Shown: positions 1 through 9,435 of the stretch, in pieces
Numbering within the stretch: the stretch's first letter is position 1
How the letters are laid out: every line of letters starts with the position of its first letter
NCBI GenBank assembly: GCA_025331445.1
Contig: JAIWNE010000051.1
Location: 1-64,000, forward strand
From: Blakeslea trispora
Taxonomy: Eukaryota > Mucoromycota > Mucoromycetes > Mucorales > Choanephoraceae
DNA: 64,000 bases
Reading direction: 5' to 3'
Program-made: the position numbers and the translations under genes
The notes under the pieces: model-generated
What the model was told of the DNA's origin: nothing
Database searches by the model: none
What the model saw: the letters and a program-made list of their open reading frames with translations, nothing else

Positions 1-309
1 AACAGGACGTTGGCTGACTGTCGACTTGTAACTACCAGCACGGTGGCAGCAGTACTGCTGGGAGAAAGCAAGGGTAATACCTCTTGCACGGGCTTCTTCA
101 GGAGAAAGATCGCCGACTTGCTTGTTGGAAATGATGATTCTCCAGCTGTATGAACAAGCTTCGTTAATTGCAACAAAGCATTCCTTCCACTGAGCTGCTT
201 CTACGCGAATAACTTCGTTGGTTTGCAACTTCATGACGCCTCTGATTGAGGATTCTTGCAAAATATCTATGATGTTAGCCAAAGAGTAAATGGTGTTGTC
301 AGCAGACAT
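1..309 (-). CDS. FAR1-like / transposase-derived protein, N-terminal part (cut by window edge)
   Basis: An open frame starts with ATG at 309 and runs leftward out of the window, giving 103 codons without a stop. The visible part has a mixed hydrophilic and hydrophobic N-terminus (IYSLANIIDILQESS) and, near the edge, the Cys/His-rich motif QQYCCHRAGSYKS. A Cys-x-His-x-Gly-(S/T)-Y-K arrangement like this occurs at the start of FAR1/WRKY-type DNA-binding domains of MULE-like transposases and of host proteins derived from them; this assignment is from memory of the family. The rest of the domain and any DDE catalytic region would lie outside the window. Upstream (310 to 1018) is AT-rich non-coding DNA. 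It could be a live transposon gene, a domesticated copy or an unrelated lineage-specific gene. Confidence 0.55.
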   Translation of the reverse strand, partial: MSADNTIYSLANIIDILQESSIRGVMKLQTNEVIRVEAAQWKECFVAINEACSYSWRIIISNKQVGDLSPEEARARGITLAFSQQYCCHRAGSYKSTVSQRPV

Positions 310-1018
310 TTTGAGTTGTGTATCTATAGCAGAGTAACTGTAAAAAAAAAAGAATATAACGCGAAAATAGACCATGCTCAAAGTTTAGTAAATAAAAAAT
401 TGGACCAGGAAAAGTTGTCGCGCTTTCGGCTAATAATTTACCACCAAGTATAGAAATCTATGTTGGAGGTGGCTGTACATAAAAAGGTGAATAAAAATTC
501 ACCATGCTTGGGGTACCAAGCAGGACCCGCTAGGAAAATTCGTAACTACAAAAAAAAAAGTGCGTAGAAACCCACTGTCCTTAATAGAAAATAGACGAGA
601 GTATGGATACTCCTAATCTACCATTTAGATGGAAGTCAAACACTGATCTTATAGCTCAGCTTCTACTAAATGAACAAGAGATAATAAATTTGATCGTTCA
701 ATTTTTCGTCGTTATCATAGCCCTCTTATAAACCTCACTACTCTTATATAACACATGACTTTACTTTCAGGTACACACGTTTCAAAAAAAAACTATGTGG
801 TGCATCAGAATGGATGGCCAGAGGCTGGAGGTTTTTTCAAAGTACACAAATCTCAGAATGAAAGTGACAAACGTTTCAAGCCAATTTTTAACAGATGAAC
901 ATGGCATATGTTGTAGCAAACATTGGAAACTCTGAAGTGGACCTCATACTCTCAAAAATGACCAAAATGTAGTTCAACACATGGCATATCAAAAAATGTA
1001 AAAAGAAAATTACTTTTG
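310..1018. other. Non-coding flank between the FAR1-like gene and a dead transposon
   Basis: No supportable gene. The short sequence acatggcatat appears twice, near 899 and near 979, in the part next to the Tc1 remnant, so some of this stretch is probably the 3' end of that element. I could not find a convincing terminal inverted repeat pair. Confidence 0.5.
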
Positions 1019-1981
1019 ATACTTTGTTGGGCCGCCATTGGCTTCTATGACTGCCTTGCAGCAATCGTGCATACTGCCAACTTAGCGTTCTGCAAGCTCA
1101 AGGTTGATCTGGCCCCAACTTTCTTCTAAAGCAGCCTTTAGCTGATCAACATTGCTAATATCAAGCCTCTTCTTTTCCATGAGCTTGTCGAGAGAGCTCC
1201 ACAGATGCTCGATTGGATTGTGATCAGGGCTTTGTGGAGGCCAGAAGTCGAAGCGGTTGATCTGATGGGAGTCTTTCCATCACGTCGCATACTTACCTGT
1301 GTGGCAGGTGGCACCGTCTTCTTGCAATATGAAGTCTGTGTCCTCCTTCTGGTTTAAATCAATGAGCTATGGCATAAATTTTTTGGCTAAAATGTTGATG
1401 TAGTCATCCTGATCTACAGAGCCATCAACAAAGACCAAAGAACCAAAACCACCTGCCTAAAAACAGCCCCAAATCATGACACTGCCTCTTCCTCAATTTG
1501 CTGTAGAGGCAACATGATCAGCACGGTATCTCTCTCCGGCCTTGCGAATCACTCTGGCTCCTTCACGGTAGCCCTCGACAGTGAATCGTAATTCATCCGA
1601 ACAAACTACACGTCTCCAGTCATCCTTTCTCCAGTTGACCCTCTCTTTAGCCCAACGAAGCCTTTTCAATCTGTTTTCCTCTGACAGCCTTGGCTTGTGT
1701 GCCGAAAAATAGGAACCAAAGCCCAAATTCTTCAAATACTTGATCAAAGTATCTCGGTGAATGTCAATTCCACTTGCCTTTGCCTCCATATTAATTTGAG
1801 TATATGAGGCAAACGGATTGCGGCTCGCAATCAATTCAAGACTTTCTGTATCCCTTTCACTCAACTTTTTGGGTCTTCCAGGACTAGTTCGGCCAATAGG
1901 TGTACCAGTTTGGTCGACACGTTTCAATACAGTCTGCACAGTTGCCTTGCTGAGTTCAACAGCGTCTGCAATCTTTTGCAT
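1019..1981 (-). pseudogene. Degenerate Tc1/mariner-family transposase
   Basis: On the minus strand an N-terminal helix-turn-helix region (QKIADAVELSKATVQTV) is followed by a GRPKKLS linker and a DDE-type catalytic domain. The first Asp is in VVCSDELRF, the second in LQEDGATCHT, and the Glu is in DHNPIEHLW, about 35 residues after the second Asp, as in Tc1-type elements. The first open frame covers 1493 to 1981. Beyond it the homologous sequence goes on to about 1019 with at least four in-frame stops, for example just after the STAN sequence and after MIWGCF. The element therefore cannot encode a working transposase. The N-terminus is also incomplete: upstream of 1981 the frame does not extend cleanly. 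No terminal inverted repeats or TA target duplication could be delimited by eye. Confidence 0.85.
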
Positions 1982-2711
1982 AGAATGGTTTGCTTTTCTG
2001 TATGAGCATCTCTTCTGTCTCCATTAAATGATTATCTCATATTACTCAATATCAGTGTACATTGGTTCCTGACTTCAACAGAAAATAATCAACATGTTAT
2101 GTTCCACGCAATTAACGGCTTCTTTAATTAAAGTATGCATAATATTACAATATTTTATTTTATTTTTGTTGATGTTAGCAAGTATCCTTTCCCAAACAGC
2201 AGCTTCTTTGCTAAGGAGAGCAGGTTGTTAAAAATAGTAAATCAGACGGTATCTCATTAGGGAAATGTAATGTTGGCTAAATTTAAATAACACAACTTAC
2301 TATCAAAAGTAACTGCTTGTGTCTCAAAGAGCCTTTGCCGATATATTATTTGTACCCGAGAGCTTTCATTTAACAAAATTAAAACTATTTATTAACAAAA
2401 AAAAAAATTGGGTATGTATCTACATATTTGAGCATGCAAGAATCTGCTTGTATATGTATTGGATATGTGCTGGATATGTGTTTTCTGAAACCAAACTTTA
2501 GAAGAGCTCTCAATGACTTCTTTTGACTTCCCTTACTCGTCTCTTATCAGGTTTTCGCTTTAAAGGTATTTTTTTGTAATCTATTAAAAAAAAAAAGAAT
2601 CAAGTGCTACTAAAAATACAAAATAACTTACGTCATGTTACAGTCACACCGAATAAAGCTACATACGGCTAAAAATTTATAGGAATTTTTGATATATTTT
2701 TCTTTATAAAA
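1982..2711. other. AT-rich non-coding stretch
   Basis: Nothing recognisable. It probably contains the 5' end of the Tc1 remnant and, at its right end, the 3' flank of the small minus-strand gene at 2712. Confidence 0.5.
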
Positions 2712-2969
2712 TTATGTGTGCCTCCTAGAAAACAACAGAAAGCAAACAGTGGAGCCGCTCCCGAGAATGCCAAGCGTGACGAGAATCCAAAAGATTCTGT
2801 TTTGTGGGGCATTCATTGGCTTAATTCGAGCCTTTTTTGCAATTTCAAAATTATCTTTCTGACTTAATCTGTTGGATGCATAACCTTTATTTAACCTCGG
2901 GTAGAACCTGAATCCATAAACAAACATTAAGCGTCGCTGTTGAAATACTCTAGACATTGGCAAACTCAA
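2712..2969 (-). CDS. Small protein with one C-terminal membrane segment, function unknown
   Basis: A single-exon frame of 85 residues on the minus strand, with ATG codons at 2969 and 2957. The N-terminal half is rich in Arg and Lys with few acidic residues (SRVFQQRRLMF, GFRFYPRLNKGYASNRL), compatible with a mitochondrial presequence. It is followed by one hydrophobic helix of about 20 residues (IFWILVTLGILGSGSTV, then CFLLF) and a short basic tail, SRRHT. This is the layout of small mitochondrial inner-membrane or assembly factors, but I do not recognise the family. Composition differs from the shadow frames around it, which is the main reason to keep it. It could still be a chance frame between two decayed transposons. 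Confidence 0.4.
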   Translation of the reverse strand: MSLPMSRVFQQRRLMFVYGFRFYPRLNKGYASNRLSQKDNFEIAKKARIKPMNAPQNRIFWILVTLGILGSGSTVCFLLFSRRHT

Positions 2970-3429
2970 AAATATACGCGCGTTGTACTACTCTAATGAT
3001 ACGCCTCTTCTACAGAAAAAAAAAAGCTTTGGATTCGAATAGCTACTTTTTTTATTGAATCTCACTTTCAACTTTGCGGGGCTTGTTTTCTTTCCTTTAA
3101 TATTTTGCAGACAGTCATTCACGTTTTTGCGTACTTTCTTTCACCTATCAAAAGTAGAGAGGAATAAGAAGGAAATCTCTTTTGAGACGACTGACCTCAA
3201 GTAGTTCCTACCAGTTAGTTCTTTTTAAAAAGAAACCTGAGTCAAGCTTAAAGTAGCTGTTAGCTTTCTGAGACTATCAGATTCACCAAGAAGAAGAGGT
3301 AGACAACAAGAGACAAAGAAAGAGCTGCGACTTTAATGAAGTCAGTATTGAAGCCGAGAACAGTAAGGCCAAACTCAAAAAGAAGACTGGGGAAAAAACC
3401 AGAGGCCAACAAGAGTCATGTTGCCTTCT
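2970..3429. other. Non-coding stretch
   Basis: Likely 5' flank of the small minus-strand frame ending at 2969. No gene or RNA seen. Confidence 0.45.
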
Positions 3430-3960
3430 AAGTAGATACAAGAACATTTAAACCTTGTTGTTGAGCAAGGCTTTTACCTATACAAGGTCATATCTACTGT
3501 CCAGATTGTCCAAAGAGCTACTCAACGCTGCATCAATCAATATAAGGATGACAAAGATAATCACGGACAAAAGAAAACGGGTCGATAGGACAAGAAAGCT
3601 TGAGCCATGCCACACAGACTTTCTTGCCAAAAGATTTGAGGCAGTGTTATGACGAGTACAAAATGCATTGCTCGAGATCAAATTGGATTCATTAACCTGT
3701 CAAATATTTAAAGATACCTTATTTTTCATTGTCACTTGTAAAAGAACTAGAGTCTATAACAGCAGCAAGAGTGGCCCCAAAGAGAGCTTTAGAGTTGAAA
3801 AAAAAAGAATGACTTAAGAACAGAAATAAAGGTAGAAACAAGGATTGCGTAAATGGAATAAATGCCTATATGCTCAAAGTGAGTGTTTCTTGGATTTCTA
3901 GAGTAACCTTTATGAACATTTTAGATCAGTTTTGTATTCATAGAGTTAAATAGGCTAAAG
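3430..3960 (+). pseudogene. Heavily decayed transposase remnant (helix-turn-helix plus DDE type)
   Basis: Read across shifting plus-strand frames, this stretch keeps pieces that look like a eukaryotic DDE transposase of the kind common in Mucorales genomes. A helix-turn-helix-like piece (IVQRATQRCINQYKDD) comes first. It is followed by KLEPCHTDFLAK, resembling the K-L-x-x-x-H-x-x-F-L motif, and further on KWNKCLYAQSECFLDF, resembling the region around the first catalytic Asp (W-x-x-x-M-x-Y-x-x-N-C-V-F-I-D-E). Stops and frame changes break the sequence throughout and no intact frame exceeds about 65 codons. The family assignment rests on memory of conserved spacing and is tentative. Confidence 0.35.
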
Positions 3961-4771
3961 ATCTAACAGAATGAAGAAGTTATAAAGTTGCATGCCCTTC
4001 CTCCTTATTTTCTATTTTCGAGCCTCATTAGGTTGCTTTGCTTAAAGTTGAAAGGTAACATCCAAAGACACTGATTTATTGCAATAGACAAACTCAGTAG
4101 CAGAATGATTGAAGCTGCCAAGAAGGCTGCTCCCCCCTTCAAGACTGTGCTTCAAAGTAAAACAACAAACAATTTCATTAAACTAAATGTTCCCCAAGAA
4201 GTCGCGAATGTAATTTAAAGCTTACTTTTAAAACTTTGCATGAATCAAGAGAGTGACAGCTTTTTAGCATCTAAGCCCTATTTCATGGTGAATCTATCAA
4301 AGGAATTGCGGTCACAGAATTGCTTATAGGCAAAATAAATTCAACAAAAAAAAAATCAGTATAAAAACCACCACTTTAATAAATGGCTTTTTTTTTTTTC
4401 TTTAATACTTTTTAAGGGCGTGAGCTGAGTCGCGGTATATGCGAATCTTTTCTCAATGGGCTATATCGCGCTACTCATCCCCATGATCGAATCAACGTTG
4501 CTTGGCACTTGTTGTCAGCACGGTGTATTGGCCTCAGTCATTGATTTAGTTTATCACTAAATTGACGCTAATCCAACTACACGAATATACAAATATAATT
4601 ATTAATATAAAAAAAAATGAAAAGAGAAAACGCGCTTTGATGGTTTAAATGTCATAGCCTTCCCCCCACTCACTCACTTCTTCCTGCTATAGTGTATCAA
4701 AGACAATTTCTTTTTAATTCATTCATGAAAATAAAGAGAGGGGAATTTAATAACAAAAAAGAGGAAATAAT
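3961..4771. other. 3' flank of RPS25 and non-coding DNA
   Basis: No gene seen. About 4400 to 4520 is locally less AT-rich than its surroundings. A poly-T run lies near 4387. Confidence 0.45.
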
Positions 4772-5382
4772 TTATTCTTCATCATCAGCAACAGCCTTCT
4801 TTTCATCACCAGTAGCACGAGTGTAGATGATTTGAGCGTGGTGGCGAGAGATAGGCTTAATCAAACCTTGAGCTTCGAGTTCACGAATAGCAATACGAGC
4901 CAAAGAACCGTTCAACTTGAGACGGTCAACCAAGACAGATTGAGAGATGAGCTTGTATGTAGGGACTTCCTTGAACAAACGTTCGTAGGTGGGCTTGTCG
5001 AGGATGACCAAGTTGTTGGCCTTGTCCTTGACCTTCTTGGCAGACCACTTCTTCTTAGCCTTCTTACCACCAGAGCTGGAGCTGGGTTTAGCAGCGACGT
5101 CCTTCTTAGCCTACAACAGCGTCAGTCATCAACGCACATTCACACTTTTATAACAAAGAGCAGTTGGAGAGTGTAAAGAAAGAGGAGAGAGAGAGGTGGG
5201 GCAATGTTGGATGGTTAGCTGAATGTCTTGTCACATTAGACATGATGTTGAAACATGATCATGTTATTTTATCCAGTCTATTCAATCATCCATCAATCCA
5301 ATTCCTTCCTTTCCTTCACTCTGTAGCTGCCTTTGGTATGTTTGTATCATTTGTCTTCAAAAGATAGATGATACTTTACCAT
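4772..5382 (-). CDS. RPS25: 40S ribosomal protein eS25
   Basis: Small-subunit ribosomal protein eS25, a component of the 40S head near the E site. The model is complement(join(4772..5110, 5380..5382)), giving 113 residues. The body has the eS25 landmarks: a Lys-rich N-terminal tail ([18 protein letters not shown]), then [23 protein letters not shown] and [15 protein letters not shown], ending in a winged-helix core with [11 protein letters not shown] and an acidic tail. The long frame has no suitable ATG before the basic tail. The nearest consistent start is the ATG at 5382, followed directly by GTAAAG. An intron of 269 nt then ends in TTGTAG at 5111 and joins in frame at codon 2 (Ala). The first coding exon is therefore only the start codon. 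The flank 5' of the start contains a C12 tract on the plus strand (G12 in the gene's sense). Confidence 0.92.
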
Positions 5383-6396
5383 TGTAGATTTAGAGAAAGA
5401 GCAATAATCTAGGTCTGCTTAATTTTAACCCTCGCTCCCTCTTTGCTCGCTTTGTTCTCTACTCTGTCTATCTCTCTCTTTCTTTCTCCCCCCCCCCCCT
5501 CTAGGGCCTGGCACAGTCAGACCCGCAAAAAAGAATACGTTTTTCAGGCCCCGAAATCAAGGACACGCAAATTGCAGTCCGGTGACTGAGGTGAAAAGTA
5601 CATTGAAGCGAAAAAATCAACCATTTTATGCATTATCAGTGTCATCACCAGCAGTGTTTTTGTCCCCGGTTTTGAAATAATAATGCGATGACTTGCTGTC
5701 TATCCATTTAAGGAATGGCAACACGAACGAGCTTGAGTATAGTATGTTTAAGTAATACAAAAGTATTACTGCGTATGAACCAATGCTCGGCATGTCACCT
5801 TTAAAACTACAATAGTTTGATGAAGTCCAATATCCTTCATCTACTGCTCTTTGCTTATGTATCTAATGCTAGGGATACTTGACGTTCTTGTTGGGCTCAC
5901 ATACCCCAAAATGTTTCTATTTTTTCATTGGGCGGATTAACTTGTCTCTTACTATCATACTAATCATTACATTACAAACCAAATTGAAAAGCAGATAAAG
6001 CTTATGGGTAAGGCTAAAACTTGGCATAGAAACCACTAGAAAAATCTAAAGAAAGTTATTGTCCAAATCGAGTCTCGCTGGCCGAAAAAAAAAATAAAGT
6101 GCCATGTCAAAAAAGGGTCTCTGACAGATAAATGTCAAGAATCCAAAAGACCGGATTATCAATGATGCTCATATAGTTGCCAATGCCGAGTAAAGTATCT
6201 AGCTTTCTATTGGGATCGATGCTCTAAAGTAAAAAGTTCATTTGAACTTGATGCTGTCAAAAGTGTTATTGTGTTTGATAAAATTTTTGTTTGTCGGGGT
6301 TCTATTAGAAAAAAAAATAAACTTGTTTATCACTTTCACTTTTCACTTTTCACTTTTCTCTTTCTTTTGTTTTATTTTAGCTTCGTTTTCTGTTTC
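5383..6396. promoter_or_regulatory. Divergent promoter region between RPS25 and the DnaJ gene
   Basis: About 1 kb separates the two divergent start codons. On the plus strand it contains a CT-rich stretch followed by twelve C residues (5488 to 5499) and a short GC-richer patch (tctagggcctggcac). These lie 106 to 135 bp upstream of the RPS25 start. No gene is seen inside it. Specific transcription-factor sites are not assigned. Confidence 0.5.
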
Positions 6397-8175
6397 ATGG
6401 TTGCAGAACTCTACAGGGCTTTGGGGCTGACCACTTCAGCCTCTATAGAGGAAGTAAAAAAAGTAAGCAGTCATTCATTTCCCTAATGTATTTCGTATCA
6501 TTCTAACTGATTCATTAGACATATCGCTTATTAGTAAGTATGGATTATTCAACCAAAATAAAACCTAACATCTCTTTCTTTCTGTTAGGCAAAAGAATAT
6601 CACCCAGATAAAAACAAAAATGGTGCTGAAAAGGTAAATAAAACAACATGCATTTTTTTTTTCAAAGTCTCCGGGCTCTAACCCAATGTTGTTCCAGTTT
6701 AAAGAAATCAATCATGCATACAGTATCTTGATAGATCCAGAAAAGCGCAGAGAATATACGGCCAAACAACATGCAGAAAAAAGCAGCAGTCAATACAGCT
6801 ATCCTTTTGGTACGCATGATCCATTCACTTCTCCATTTGATTTTCCGTTCTTCAAAAGAGATCCTCCACCTCAACCCCCACCTCCACCACCAAGTAAGTC
6901 ACTTTGAATGTTGATAATTGAAATGCAATAGTTCACTGAAAAAAAAACGATCCTATTTAGAATCTGCATACACTATCAAGACAACATGTTCATTGAAACT
7001 AGAAGACATATTCAACGGGTCTAAGGTGTCATTCGGATACAAAGAAGAGATTCACTGTCAAATATGTCAAGGGTAAGACTTCAAAAAAAAGGGGGAACTC
7101 TTGTTATTTATACTGATCAATCCAACAGAAATCGACGCTTAAAACGATATGAGATCTGTACTAATTGTGAGGGCAAAGGTGTCACTACACGAGTACCCAA
7201 CAATAGCCGAAAAACTCCTACAAATAGTATATGTAGCTTTTGTCTAGGTAAGGGTGGCTTAAAATCATATGTTCGATGTAGCGAATGTGATGGCAAGAAA
7301 ACGATCGACCGCACAGTCTCTATGCGTGTGCCTAAAGGTGTTCACTCTGGTCATGCATTACAACTGAAGAATAAGGGTAATCTGATGCCCGATGGCAAAA
7401 CGAGAGGTGGCCTGGTATTCCGTGTTCAAGAAGAACCTCATTCTATCTTCACTCGTCGTGGAGATCATCTTTATATGGATGTTCACATCAGCTTGAAAGA
7501 AGCGCTTCTGGGATTTAAGAACAAAGTAATCTGTACTCACTTAGATGGCAGGACCATGACAGCGACTCAGACTGCAGGTGAAACAATCAAGCCAGATTCA
7601 CGCAAAATTATTCATGGCGAAGGCATGCCTGTTTATGGCAGCCAAACAAATGCACGGGGTGACCTTTATATCACATTCCATGTTGATTTTCCATATACCA
7701 TACAAATACCAAAAACAAGGGAAGCTCGCATGGCTATTGATGATCTATTTGAGACAGACCAAGAGCGACAGGCAAAAGAAAATGCAATTGTGATTGACGA
7801 TGATGATATCAACAACAATAATAACAACAACAACAACAACAATAACAACAACAATGTTAATAGTCCATCATATGAAGGCCAAACTAGATCCGATCCTATC
7901 TCTGTTGATGACAGTGATACGCTTGATAATCCACGTGCCAAAAAGAGAAAATTGTCACTAACAGAGGAAAATCAAGAAGAGGATTACGATCCAACTCAAA
8001 ATGTCTTACAGGATGCGCCTGAAGAAGAGGTAAGGAAAGATAAAAGTCATGTTCATACAGTGTTTCTGATCATACAAAATAGCAAATGCATGAGCAGGAA
8101 ACGTTTGAAGAAGAAGAGGCTATTAGAGACGATTCATTCAATCCTTTTGCTGAAATCTTCAACATGTTCTTTTAA
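6397..8175 (+). CDS. DnaJ/Hsp40 co-chaperone, class A-like, with nuclear-type C-terminal tail
   Basis: J-domain co-chaperone that should stimulate an Hsp70. Exons are 6397..6462, 6519..6533, 6589..6633, 6698..6893, 6961..7072, 7129..8029 and 8083..8175, giving 475 residues. The J domain spans 1 to 65 with the HPD triad at 32-34 (EYHPDKNKN). The usual Gly/Phe linker is replaced by a Phe/Pro-rich segment ending in polyproline. Four zinc-binding motifs follow: CQIC at 140, CTNC at 155, CSFC at 180 and CSEC at 195. The C-terminal substrate domains run to about 330 (RVPKGVHSG, RRGDHLYMD, GEGMPVYG). The tail holds IVIDDDD, a run of 15 Asn, ISVDDSD and the basic cluster AKKRKLS, then ends in NPFAEIFNMFF. 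The second exon is 15 nt. The tail suggests a nuclear J-protein, which is inference. Confidence 0.88.
7809..7857 (+). repeat. AAC/AAT triplet repeat encoding poly-Asn
   Basis: An in-frame run of AAC and AAT codons inside the DnaJ coding sequence. It encodes about 15 consecutive Asn just after an acidic IDDDD segment. Mixed codon use suggests it is older than a pure microsatellite. Confidence 0.85.
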
Positions 8176-9435
8176 GAAAAAAAATATACACACAATTATA
8201 GACAATAGTAATAGGCTCTTTTTTTTGTGTCTTTAGTTGTATGAAAGTATAATTGTTTGCATAAAACTATTGTAAAAATGGCTTTACCGAAATGGCCTGT
8301 CTTTTTGTTGGTCGATTTAGCTCCATCTCTTGTTCTGGACATATTTGAGCTGGTTGATATGATCAACCATAATTTTTATTTAGGATAGCTTATGAGCATA
8401 TAGCTTAAAGCTAAGGTTGCCCTAGCCAGATCAAGAGATCAAGAAAATAAAAAAAAAAGCTTTTTAGGTGAAAATGTTAAAAGAAGATGGAAAGAACAAA
8501 GGACAAAAGTGAAAACTTGAGTGGCAGCAGCAGTAAAAGGAGGGTAAAGTCACCCTACAAGTTTGATCAAGAAAGGAAAACAACCAAATGATGGTAAAAA
8601 TAATAAGTTGTGAATTTGTTCTCTCTATTTCGATAGAAAACAGAAACAGCTATAGATATTTTCGAATCATTGTCTTCGTTTCTTTATTGTTTGTATTCGT
8701 TACAAACCATTACAATTAAATCATCGTACAGCTATACCGACATAAATGCAAGTCCTTTTATTTCCAGCGAATAGTTTATCTTGACATTACCTTTCACTTA
8801 TTTCAGTAGCAAGTCGATTTACTGCATAACATCAACTTTGCACCTATATTTTTTTTCTACAAAATTTTTCACTCAATGCTTCAATCTCCAATCATTACAA
8901 GATATAGTGTAAAAGAACTCTCAATTTTAATTGAAATTATGAAGAACAAACTGTACGATGTTGTAAATATCACAAGAGACCCAAAAAAAATGTAAGCAAA
9001 TCACAAAACGAAATGAATCTACCATCTTGTTGCAAACAGTTTGTCAAAAGTTAAAAAAGTAAGTTGAACTGTTATTTTTAAAATAAAACTCGCATTATTA
9101 TTATTAAATCAAATGCAATTTTTGCGGGAAATTAAAATATATGATAAAAAAGAGTCTTAAATTTGTATGTTTACTTAATTACAGCATATTCCAAAGTTCA
9201 TTCATTCTATTTAACAATGAAACAACTCTTTATTTTCAAGTATACAATAAGACAACTCGAGGGTTAGTCAACAATAGCAATGACATTTCCGTCTTTTGTA
9301 GAATTGTCTGAATTTGAAGTAAACAACTGCTTTTGCAAATTGAATGTCCGGTAGATTCCGATGCCCATACATTCATTATGATCATTCATTCTCTCGCTCT
9401 TTGTGTTAATATAGCTTATCTTCATAAACAATCAT
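8176..9435. other. 1.26 kb intergenic region between DnaJ and Sec7 genes
   Basis: Both flanking genes are on the plus strand, so this holds the DnaJ terminator and the promoter of the Sec7/PH gene. It is very AT-rich (9050 to 9200 especially). No gene or RNA was identified. Confidence 0.5.

Noticed and set aside
780..2110. Terminal inverted repeats of the Tc1 remnant
   Set aside because: Sequences such as agtacacaaatctcag (left) and cagtgtacattggttcc (right) were compared, but no matching inverted pair of useful length was found.
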